From CAYMRL01 sp964398985 (lineage in GTDB: Bacteria; Deinococcota; Deinococci; Deinococcales; Trueperaceae), in assembly GCA_964398985.1 (NCBI GenBank), contig CAYNOS010000019.1, positions 1-48,186 on the forward strand: a stretch of 48,186 nucleotides of DNA, in the 5' to 3' direction. The notes beneath the pieces were generated by a model. It worked only from the letters and a program-made list of their open reading frames with translations, ran no database searches and had not been told where the DNA came from. Positions within the stretch are counted from its first letter, which is position 1; every line of letters begins with the position of its first letter. Positions 33,728 through 40,945 of the stretch are shown one piece after another. The translations under genes and the position numbers were made by a program.

Positions 33728-35032
33728 CTACAAGCCGAAGCGGGCGTAGATCTCGTCGACGTACCGGAGGTACCACTTGGCGTCGAAAGCGGCGGCGAGC
33801 TCGCTCTCGTCAAGGGTGTTCTCGGGGTCGGCGGCCAGCAGCGCGCGCAGCGGCTCGCCCGTCTCCCAGCAGCGCAGGCTGTTGCGCTGCGTCAGTTCGT
33901 AGGCCGCCTCGCGGCTCATCCCCTTGCCGATGAGCGCGTGCAGCACGCGCTGCGAGTAGACGAGCCCGCCGAGCAGGTCGAGGTTCGCGGCGATCCTCTG
34001 CGGGTACACGACGAGCTCGTCGAGCACCCGCGCGAGACGCCGCAACGCGTAGCTGGTCAGCGCGGTGGAGTCAGGGAGGATCACGCGTTCGACGCTCGAG
34101 TGGCTGATGTCGCGCTCGTGCCAGAGCGCGACGTTCTCGAGGCCGGCCTGGAGGTTCGCCCGCAGCAGGCGCGCTATGCCGGTGAGGTTCTCGCTGGCGA
34201 TCGGGTTCTTCTTGTGGGGCATCGACGAGGAGCCGGTCTGGCCCTTGGCGAAGCCCTCCTGGGCCTCGCGCACCTCGGTGCGTTGCAGGTGCCTGATCTC
34301 GAGAGCCACGCGCTCGATGGTGGTGCCGACGATCGCGAGGGCAGCAAGCAGTTCGGCGTGGCGATCGCGCGCCACGGTCTGGTTGGTGATGCTGTCGGGA
34401 GCGAGGCCGAGCGCGGCGGCGGCATCGCTCTCCACCTGCGGAGGCACGTGCGCGTAGCTGCCGACGGAGCCCGACAGCATCGCCACCGCGATGCCGTCGG
34501 CGGCGACGATCAACCTTCGGCGGTCGCGCCCGAGGGCGGCGGCGAAGTTGAGGAAGCGCAAGCCGAAGCTGGTGGGCTCCGCGTGGATGCCATGCGTGCG
34601 GCCGATGGCCGGCACGTGCTTGTGAGCAGCGGCAAGCCGCAGCAAGGAGCCTTCGACGGCGTCCAAGTCGGCGAGTATCAGCGCCATGGCGCGCTTCAGG
34701 AGCAGGTTCTGGGCGGTGTCCACGACGTCGGTGCTGGTCAGCCCGTAGTGAACGTAGCGGGCGTCGGCGCCGTAGCGTTCGCTGAGAGCGCGCGTGAACG
34801 CGACGATGTCGTGGCGCGTCGTCTTCTCGAGCTCCGCGACACGCACAGCGAAGGCCTCGTCGAGGGGCTCGCCGGCGATTCTGGCCGCCAGCGTCGCGGC
34901 CGCGCCGGCAGGCACCTCGCCGAGCCTCTCGAACGCTGCCAGCGCGGCCAGCTCCACCTCCAGCCACACGCGGTAGCGTTCGGCTTCGCTCCACAGGACC
35001 AGCATCTCGGGCGTCGAGTAGCGCTCGATCAC
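33728..35032 (-). CDS. purB: Adenylosuccinate lyase
   Basis: A 434-residue fumarase-superfamily lyase acting twice in purine synthesis (SAICAR to AICAR, adenylosuccinate to AMP). The signature SSSMPHKKNPIASENL, the HYGLTSTDVVDTAQ segment and the catalytic GRTHGIHAEPTSFG segment are present. The GTG at 35032 lies 6 bases after a TAGCTT box. It precedes purC-purS on the same strand but each gene has its own promoter box. Divergent from gyrA. Confidence 0.96.
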   Translation of the reverse strand: MIERYSTPEMLVLWSEAERYRVWLEVELAALAAFERLGEVPAGAAATLAARIAGEPLDEAFAVRVAELEKTTRHDIVAFTRALSERYGADARYVHYGLTSTDVVDTAQNLLLKRAMALILADLDAVEGSLLRLAAAHKHVPAIGRTHGIHAEPTSFGLRFLNFAAALGRDRRRLIVAADGIAVAMLSGSVGSYAHVPPQVESDAAAALGLAPDSITNQTVARDRHAELLAALAIVGTTIERVALEIRHLQRTEVREAQEGFAKGQTGSSSMPHKKNPIASENLTGIARLLRANLQAGLENVALWHERDISHSSVERVILPDSTALTSYALRRLARVLDELVVYPQRIAANLDLLGGLVYSQRVLHALIGKGMSREAAYELTQRNSLRCWETGEPLRALLAADPENTLDESELAAAFDAKWYLRYVDEIYARFGL

Positions 35033-35038
35033 GCGGGC

Positions 35039-35044
35039 AAGCTA
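35039..35044 (-). promoter_or_regulatory. -10 box of leaderless promoter, purB
   Basis: TAGCTT on the minus strand, 6 bases before the GTG at 35032. Confidence 0.45.
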
Positions 35045-35078
35045 CCACGCGGCCGCCGCCGCACCGCCACCGCAGCGC

Positions 35079-35105
35079 CTCTCGCGAGAGACCGCTTCCG
35101 CGGTC
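35079..35105. repeat. Two adjacent palindromes between purB and gyrA
   Basis: The 12-bp perfect palindrome CTCTCGCGAGAG (35079-35090) is followed at once by a 6-bp stem GACCGC/GCGGTC with a TTCC loop (35090-35105). They lie 57 bases upstream of the gyrA -10 box. The function is unknown; a regulator site is possible. Confidence 0.6.
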
Positions 35106-35161
35106 GGCGCGAGCCCGGCAAGTGCCGTCCAGAGCGGCGCTGTTGGCTCGCCCTAGGGTGT

Positions 35162-35167
35162 TAGAAT
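35162..35167 (+). promoter_or_regulatory. -10 box, gyrA
   Basis: TAGAAT, 62 bases before the GTG at 35230. No good -35 hexamer is seen. Confidence 0.45.
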
Positions 35168-35229
35168 CGACCGTCGGGTCGCGGCAAGGCGCGTCAGCAC
35201 GCCCACCGGCCGCGGCTCCTGGAGGCTTC

Positions 35230-37698
35230 GTGAACGAAGGGGAAGTCGTCAGCGTTCAGATAACTGACGAGATCAAGACCAGCTTCATCAACTACGCGAT
35301 GTCGGTGATCGTCGACCGTGCGCTCCCCGACGTGAGGGACGGGCTCAAGCCGGTTCAGCGCCGCATCCTGTTCGCCATGCATCAGATGGGCCTCGCCTCG
35401 AACCGCAAGCACTCGAAGAGCGCCGGCGTCGTCGGCGAGGTGATCGGCAAGTACCACCCGCACGGCGACGGAGCCATCTACGACGCCATGGTCCGCATGG
35501 CGCAGGACTGGAACCTGCGTTACCGGCTGGTGGATGGCCAAGGCAACTTCGGCTCCATCGACGGTGACCCGGCCGCCGCCTACCGCTACACCGAGGCGCG
35601 CCTCACCAGGTTCGCCGAGTCGATGCTGGCGGAGATCGAGCAGGAGACGGTCGACTTCCGGGAGAACTTCGACGGCACGCTCTCCGAGCCCGAGGTGTTG
35701 CCGGCCGCCGTGCCGAACCTGTTGGTCAACGGCGCCTCCGGCATCGCGGTCGGCATGGCCACCAACCTCGCCCCGCACAACCTGGGCGAGATCGTCGACG
35801 GGCTGATCGCCCTGATCGACGAACCGGGGCTGAGCACCCGCGAACTGATGAAGTACATACAGGGGCCCGACTTCCCGACCGGAGGCATCCTGGGGCGCGA
35901 AGGCATCGAGCAGGCCTTCGAGACGGGTCGCGGAAGCCTCAGGGTGAGGGGCAGAGCCCGCATCGAGGACCACAACCAACGGGCTTCGATCGTCATCACC
36001 GAGATCCCCTACCAGGTCAACAAGACCTCGCTCATCCAGAACATCGCGGCGCTGGTGAGAGCCAAGCGGATCGAGGACATCGCCACGCTGCGCGACGAGT
36101 CCGACAGGCACGGCATGCGGATCGTGCTCGAGCTCAAGCGCGGCTCGGTCCCGATGCTGGTGCTGAACCAGCTCTACAAGTACACCCAGCTGCAGACGAC
36201 GTTCGCCGTCAACAACGTCGTGATCGTCGACCGCAGTCCCAAGGTCCTGTCGCTCAAGGCGATGCTCAGGCACTACCTCGACCACCGGGCCATCGTCATC
36301 AGGCGGCGCACGGAGTTCGAGCTGAGGAAGGCCAGGGAGCGCGCGCATGTCCTCGAGGGCTACCTCATCGCTCTCGACAACCTCGACGCCGTGATCGCGT
36401 TGATCCGCGCCTCGAAGGACGGCCCCGAGGCCAAGGACGGGCTGATGCGCGAGTTCGGGCTCTCCGAGGTGCAGGCGCAAGCCGTCCTCGACATGCGCCT
36501 GCAGCGCCTCACGGGCCTCGAGCGCGAGAAGATCAACGACGAGTACCGTGACCTCCAGGAGCAGATCGCCAGGCTCGAGCTGATCCTCGGCACCGAAGCC
36601 GAGCTGTGGCGGGTCGTGCGCGAGGAGATGCTGGCGGTCAAGAAAGAGTTCGCCGACCCTCGCCGCACTCAGATCGCCGACCTCACCGACGACATCGGCA
36701 AGGAAGACCTGATCGCCGAGGAGAACATGGTCGTGACGCTCACCCGCGGCGGCTACATCAAGCGCACCGCGCTGTCGAGCTACCGGTCCCAGTCTCGCGG
36801 CGGCCGCGGCGTGACCACCCAGAAGTCCAAGGAAGAAGACGTCAACTCGATCCTGCTGGTGGGCAGCACCCACGACTTCCTGCTGTTCTTCACCAACCGT
36901 GGACGCGTCTATCGCGAGAAGATCTACGACCTGCCGGAGGCCGAGAGGGCGACCATCGGGAGCCACATCCGCAACATCCTGCCGCTGGCGGATGACGAGC
37001 GCGTCGAGACGGTGCTGGCCCTGCGGAGCCTCGAAGCCGAGGGCTACTTCGTGTTCGCGACCCGCAACGGCCTCATCAAGCGCACGCGCATCCGCGAGTA
37101 CGGCAACATCAACTCCTCGGGGTTGGTGGCCATCAACCTGCTCGACGATGACGAGCTGATGGCCGTGCGCATCGCCGACGGCAACGCCGACATCGTGCTC
37201 GGCACCCGCCGCGGCCAGGCGATCCGCTTCACCGAGGACGATGTCCGCGATACCGGCCGCGCCACCCAAGGCGTGATCGGGATCCGGCTGCGGCCCGGGG
37301 ACGAGGTCATCGGCATGGCCGTCATCCAGGACGAGGACAAGCACCACGCCGAGCTGTTGTCGGTGACCGGCAGCGGTCTCGGCAAGCGCACGCTGCTGGC
37401 CGAGTACCCCCTGCAGGGCCGCGGCGGGCAGGGTGTGATCGGGCATCGCCTCACCGACCGCACCGGTGACATGGTCAGCCTCGATCAGGTGCTCGGCAAC
37501 GAGGAGCTGTTCGTGCTGTCCGAGTCCGGCGATCTGATCCGCACCAGAGTCGAAGGGATCAGCCAGTACGGCCGCGCGTCTCAAGGCGTCATGATCAAGC
37601 GCGTCGACGACGGCGACAGGGTGGTGGCCGCCATGGTGCTGCCCAGCGACGAGGCGCTGCACTCGACCGCCGCCGCTCTGCCCGGGGGAGGCGCTTGA
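35230..37698 (+). CDS. gyrA: DNA gyrase subunit A
   Basis: An 822-residue GyrA, which cuts and rejoins DNA to introduce negative supercoils. The catalytic Tyr120 is in AAAYRYTEARL. The quinolone-determining segment is HPHGDGAIYDAMVRMAQ: Gly81 replaces the usual Ser83 (E. coli numbering) and Asp85 matches Asp87. The C-terminal wrapping domain has a GyrA-box-like QSRGGRG and several beta-pinwheel repeats. I start at GTG 35230, after GGAGG at 35221-35225, because the longer frame to 35122 contains the promoter. The stop overlaps the next start. gyrB is not in the window. Confidence 0.96.
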   Translation: MNEGEVVSVQITDEIKTSFINYAMSVIVDRALPDVRDGLKPVQRRILFAMHQMGLASNRKHSKSAGVVGEVIGKYHPHGDGAIYDAMVRMAQDWNLRYRLVDGQGNFGSIDGDPAAAYRYTEARLTRFAESMLAEIEQETVDFRENFDGTLSEPEVLPAAVPNLLVNGASGIAVGMATNLAPHNLGEIVDGLIALIDEPGLSTRELMKYIQGPDFPTGGILGREGIEQAFETGRGSLRVRGRARIEDHNQRASIVITEIPYQVNKTSLIQNIAALVRAKRIEDIATLRDESDRHGMRIVLELKRGSVPMLVLNQLYKYTQLQTTFAVNNVVIVDRSPKVLSLKAMLRHYLDHRAIVIRRRTEFELRKARERAHVLEGYLIALDNLDAVIALIRASKDGPEAKDGLMREFGLSEVQAQAVLDMRLQRLTGLEREKINDEYRDLQEQIARLELILGTEAELWRVVREEMLAVKKEFADPRRTQIADLTDDIGKEDLIAEENMVVTLTRGGYIKRTALSSYRSQSRGGRGVTTQKSKEEDVNSILLVGSTHDFLLFFTNRGRVYREKIYDLPEAERATIGSHIRNILPLADDERVETVLALRSLEAEGYFVFATRNGLIKRTRIREYGNINSSGLVAINLLDDDELMAVRIADGNADIVLGTRRGQAIRFTEDDVRDTGRATQGVIGIRLRPGDEVIGMAVIQDEDKHHAELLSVTGSGLGKRTLLAEYPLQGRGGQGVIGHRLTDRTGDMVSLDQVLGNEELFVLSESGDLIRTRVEGISQYGRASQGVMIKRVDDGDRVVAAMVLPSDEALHSTAAALPGGGA

Positions 37699-38636
37699 GC
37701 CGCAAGAAGCTGATCCTCGACTGCGACCCCGGTCACGACGATGCGCTGGCGATCTTCCTGGCGGCCAGGCGCGCCGAGTTGGTGGCGATCACGGCCGTCA
37801 GCGGCAACGCGCCGCTCGCGATGACCTTGCGCAACGCGCTGGTGTGCGCGCAGCTGGCAGGCATCGACGCCCCGGTGCACGCCGGCGCCGCCGAGCCGCT
37901 GATCGGCGAGGCGCGGCACGCGCCGTACATCCACGGGCGCAGCGGTCTCGACGGCCCGGTGCTCCCGGAACTGACCCGCCAGGCCTCCGACGTGCCCGCA
38001 GTCAGCGCGATCATCGCTGCGGCCCACCAGCACGACGATCTCTGGCTAGTGGCCGTCGGCCCGCTCACCAACGTCGCGCTGGCCCTGTCGCTGGATCCGT
38101 CGCTGGCGCAACGTCTGGCCGGCATCAGCATCATGGGCGGGGCGTACGGACCCGGCAACACCACCGCGGTCGCGGAGTTCAACATCTGGGCGGACCCGGA
38201 GGCGGCTCAGGTCGTCTTCGAGTCGGGCGCCAATCTGGTCGTCGCGGGTCTCGACGTCACCCACCAGTTCCGCATGAGCGACGAGCGCATCGCGCGCCTG
38301 CGCGCCGCCGGCGGCCGACTCGCGGAGTTCGCGGCCGACCTGCTCACCTACTTCTCGGCCGCCTACCTGAGGCACGCCGGCATCCCTGGTGGCGGACCGC
38401 TGCACGATCCTTGCGCCGTGCTGGCGGTGACAGATCCCCAGCTGTTCGGGTCCTCTCGCCGCCAGGTAGCGGTGGAGACCACCGGCAAGCTGACGCGCGG
38501 CATGATGGTGGTCGACCGCCGCCCCGGCTCCGCCGCCGAACCGAACGCGTTGCTGCTCGACACCATCGACGACGAGGCGGCTTTCGGGCTGCTGGCGGAG
38601 GCCGTCGCCGCCGATGTCGCCCTAGGAGCGCGATGA
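37695..38636 (+). CDS. Inosine/uridine-preferring nucleoside hydrolase
   Basis: A 313-residue nucleoside hydrolase that splits nucleosides into ribose and base using Ca. The N-terminal Asp cluster DCDPGHDDALAI, the MGGAY segment, NIWADPEAAQ and the late DPCAV Asp are all present. It starts with TTG at 37695, overlapping the gyrA TGA stop (TTGA), with GGGGGAGG just upstream. The rare TTG start suggests weak, coupled translation. Together with the nucleoside phosphorylase at 2590 it serves nucleoside salvage. Confidence 0.93.
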   Translation: MSRKKLILDCDPGHDDALAIFLAARRAELVAITAVSGNAPLAMTLRNALVCAQLAGIDAPVHAGAAEPLIGEARHAPYIHGRSGLDGPVLPELTRQASDVPAVSAIIAAAHQHDDLWLVAVGPLTNVALALSLDPSLAQRLAGISIMGGAYGPGNTTAVAEFNIWADPEAAQVVFESGANLVVAGLDVTHQFRMSDERIARLRAAGGRLAEFAADLLTYFSAAYLRHAGIPGGGPLHDPCAVLAVTDPQLFGSSRRQVAVETTGKLTRGMMVVDRRPGSAAEPNALLLDTIDDEAAFGLLAEAVAADVALGAR

Positions 38637-39313
38637 TCGAGTTCCACCACGTGACCAAGACCTACCCGCGGGCGCACGCCCACGCGCTCAAGAACGTGGA
38701 TTTCGAGATCCGCAAGGGCGAGTTCGCCTACATCACCGGCCACTCCGGCGCCGGCAAGTCGACGTTGTTGTCGCTGATGCTCAGGCGCATCACCCCGACC
38801 GAAGGCACGGTCACGATCGCTGGGCACGACGTCGCGCGCATGCGCGAGTCTCGCCTGCCGTACCTGAGGCGCAGCATCGGCATGGTCTTCCAGGACCACC
38901 GGCTGCTTGGCCACCTCTCGGCGCTCGAGAACCTCACGTTCACGCTCCGGGCGACCGCCTCCAAGGGCAACTACGAGCAGAAGGCGCTCGCAGCACTGCG
39001 GCAGGTGGGGTTGGTCCACAAGCGCAAGGCCTTCCCGATCGAGTTGAGCCTGGGCGAGCAGCAACGGGTGGCCATCGCCAGAGCGGTCGTCACCGAGGCG
39101 CCGCTGCTGCTGGCCGACGAGCCCACCGGCAACCTCGACCCGGACACGGCGATGGAGATCCTGGAACTGCTCAACGACATCAACCTGCGCGGCACGACGG
39201 TGCTGGTGGCGACCCACGCCCGCGACCTCGTCGACCGCTTCCGGCGCCGCACCCTGGTGCTGCGCAACGGCGAGCTGGTGCGCGACGACGCTCGCGGCGG
39301 CTACTCCTTGTGA
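38633..39313 (+). CDS. ftsE: FtsE-type cell division ABC ATPase, without adjacent FtsX
   Basis: A 226-residue ABC ATPase with the FtsE pattern: Walker A GHSGAGKST (36-44), the Q-loop VFQDHRLLGHLSALENL, Walker B LLLADEPTGNLD (Glu163) and the switch His in ATHARDLV. The ABC signature reads LSLGEQ (138-143) instead of LSGGEQ. FtsE normally pairs with the membrane protein FtsX to activate septal wall hydrolases. Here the next gene is convergent and ends one base away, so ftsX must be elsewhere. The ATG overlaps the nucleoside hydrolase stop, with AGGAG upstream. Confidence 0.9.
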   Translation: MIEFHHVTKTYPRAHAHALKNVDFEIRKGEFAYITGHSGAGKSTLLSLMLRRITPTEGTVTIAGHDVARMRESRLPYLRRSIGMVFQDHRLLGHLSALENLTFTLRATASKGNYEQKALAALRQVGLVHKRKAFPIELSLGEQQRVAIARAVVTEAPLLLADEPTGNLDPDTAMEILELLNDINLRGTTVLVATHARDLVDRFRRRTLVLRNGELVRDDARGGYSL

Positions 39314-39314
39314 C

Positions 39315-40064
39315 TCACAGCTGCATCACCGAGTAGTCGAGCCGGTCCTCGCTCAGCAGCATCTCAAGGAACTGCAGCTTGGCCAAGGCGTCGATCATCG
39401 CGAAGCCGTTCTCGCGGTCCAGGTAGATGCCGTCCTTCATGACCGTGTGGCCGTAGACGCCGAAGCGGTGGCCGGCCTGCTTGACGAGTTCGGGCTTGTT
39501 GAACCACCAGGTCTTGGTGTCGGCGTCGTGATAGAAGAAGTCGTCGAAGAACTGCATGCCCGGCAGTGGTCCGGCGTGAGCGAACTGCACACCGTGGAAC
39601 ACGCGCTCGCGGGGCATCGCCTTGAACCACTCGCGCAGATCGTCGGGGATCGCCACGCCGCCCTTGGACTCGTCGAACTCCACGTGCTTGAGGCCACCCC
39701 TGGTCGCCAACTCGAAGCGGTGGTCGATCGCGCTCTCGTCGTGGTTGCCGAGGATGATCGTGACGTTGCCGGCGGCCGCGTCGACGTAGCGCTTGAAGCG
39801 GTAGATCTCGCGAATCTGAGCCTTGGCCGCGCGCCTCAAGTGATCAGGGTTGCTCGAGTCGTAGGGTTCCTCGCCCACGGCCGTGGCGTACGCGCGCTCG
39901 TCCTTGTAGTGCACCAGGTCTCCGATGCACACCACCTGATAGCGGCCCTCGACCACTGCCGGTGTCGGCTCCAGCGTCTGCGTGCACGCCGCCGCCGCCT
40001 TCAGCACCCGCCACAGCTCGGGCCACTGGCCGTGAACGTCCCCGACCGCGACGACCTTGATCAT
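39315..40064 (-). CDS. Metallophosphoesterase (Ser/Thr phosphatase-like)
   Basis: A 249-residue calcineurin-like phosphoesterase with all expected motifs: GDVHG (residues 8-12), GDLVHYKD, GNHDE, a His in QFAHAGP and GHT in VYGHTVM. Unlike the protein at 7103-7843 its metal site is intact. The long acidic/aromatic insert (FFDDFFYHDADTKTWWF) is unusual. I start at the ATG at 40064 because the frame upstream to 40214 lies within the Rad52-like gene and is not conserved-looking. It follows that gene by 31 bases and is probably co-transcribed. The substrate is unknown. Confidence 0.9.
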   Translation of the reverse strand: MIKVVAVGDVHGQWPELWRVLKAAAACTQTLEPTPAVVEGRYQVVCIGDLVHYKDERAYATAVGEEPYDSSNPDHLRRAAKAQIREIYRFKRYVDAAAGNVTIILGNHDESAIDHRFELATRGGLKHVEFDESKGGVAIPDDLREWFKAMPRERVFHGVQFAHAGPLPGMQFFDDFFYHDADTKTWWFNKPELVKQAGHRFGVYGHTVMKDGIYLDRENGFAMIDALAKLQFLEMLLSEDRLDYSVMQL

Positions 40065-40095
40065 CCAGCCCGCACGTTCCCGGCAACCGAGCGCA

Positions 40096-40851
40096 TCAGT
40101 TATCCACACCGTGTTTCTCGAGAAGCAGCGCTCTGAGCTTGGAGTAGAGCTCGCGCCCTTCGTCGGGGTCACGGCCGTAACCGTGATGAGCCACGACCAG
40201 GCGGGCGGCCTCACGGCCGAGGCCTTCCTCGCTCAACCTCTCGACGAGCCTGTCGATCGCCTTCGCTCCCTGGCTCCGTTCGGGTGCACCCTTCGCAGCC
40301 GGCGCGCCCTCCGCGGTGACCGCCACCTCTGCGGAAGGTGCGGTGGCAGCCGACTCGCTCGGGTCGCCGGCAACGTCACGCGCCCCGACCGAGGCCGCCG
40401 CCGAAGACGAAGCGGCAGCCATGGCGGCCAACCACAGGTCGTCGGCAGGCAGGTACAGCGGCGCGCCGGTCTCGTCGTCGAAGTCGACGACGGCACTGAA
40501 GCGGTCCGCGAGCGAGGGTCCGATCCCGAAGGCCGCCGCGGCCAGACACAGCGCGTGGTCCGCGAGACGCTCGGTGCCGACGTCCAGCCCGGCGGGGTTC
40601 GCGGCCACGGCCGCGCGCGTCACGCCGGCCAGCGTGAGGTTGCAGATGATCGCGCCGCCGCTGGCGGCCAGCAACTGGAAGCTCCACCCGGCCACACCGA
40701 GCGTGTCGTCGAAGCGGCGCCGGAGGGCCTCGGGTTTGACGACCGGCACCAGCAGCGCTCCGCCGGGCTCCTCGGTCAGCTGCCGGACCAGCCAGCTGGC
40801 GTCGCGGAGCTCGAACGGCTCTGAGAGTTCCGGCCACGGCTCAGGCGGCAT
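40096..40851 (-). CDS. Rad52/DdrA-like putative single-strand annealing protein
   Basis: A 251-residue protein. Residues ~35-120 follow the Rad52/22 fold pattern: a helix VKPEALRRRFDDTLGVAGWSF, strands IICNLTLAGVTR, then LDVGTERLADHALCLAAAAFGIG, where Rad52/DdrA proteins have the SDAFKRAAVxFGIG helix. A low-complexity Ala/Ser/Pro/Glu linker (~145-195) separates a C-terminal helical segment ending in REAARLVVAHHGYGRDPDEGRELYSKLRALL. DdrA is a DNA-end protection protein in Deinococcus. The key Lys/Arg residues of the DNA groove are sparse here, so the call is tentative. The ATG lies 6 bases after TATCAT. Confidence 0.6.
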   Translation of the reverse strand: MPPEPWPELSEPFELRDASWLVRQLTEEPGGALLVPVVKPEALRRRFDDTLGVAGWSFQLLAASGGAIICNLTLAGVTRAAVAANPAGLDVGTERLADHALCLAAAAFGIGPSLADRFSAVVDFDDETGAPLYLPADDLWLAAMAAASSSAAASVGARDVAGDPSESAATAPSAEVAVTAEGAPAAKGAPERSQGAKAIDRLVERLSEEGLGREAARLVVAHHGYGRDPDEGRELYSKLRALLLEKHGVDN

Positions 40852-40857
40852 CTGCTG

Positions 40858-40863
40858 ATGATA
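40858..40863 (-). promoter_or_regulatory. -10 box of leaderless promoter, Rad52-like gene
   Basis: TATCAT on the minus strand, 6 bases before the ATG at 40851. Confidence 0.5.
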
Positions 40864-40933
40864 CCAGCGGCCCCCTGGCGCTTTCGGACCTACTTCACTC
40901 GTGGTCAGGGATCGCCCTCACGGTCGGTTGCTG

Positions 40934-40939
40934 TAGAGT
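40934..40939 (+). promoter_or_regulatory. -10 box of leaderless promoter, 885-residue membrane protein gene
   Basis: TAGAGT, 6 bases before the ATG at 40946, divergent from the Rad52-like gene. Confidence 0.5.
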
Positions 40940-40945
40940 CGTGCC

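Noticed and set aside
32699..35164. An 821-residue plus-strand open frame opposite purC-purS and purB
   Set aside because: It crosses two well-supported genes and their intergenic promoter and is His/Gln/Val-rich shadow translation.
35033..35229. Possible Deinococcus radiation/desiccation response motif before gyrA
   Set aside because: I saw no palindrome resembling TTATGTnATnnACATAA here or before the Rad52-like gene; the palindromes present are of another type.
35194..37662. An 822-residue open frame antisense to gyrA
   Set aside because: It mirrors the gyrA codon pattern, shows no family motif and arises from very high GC in third positions.
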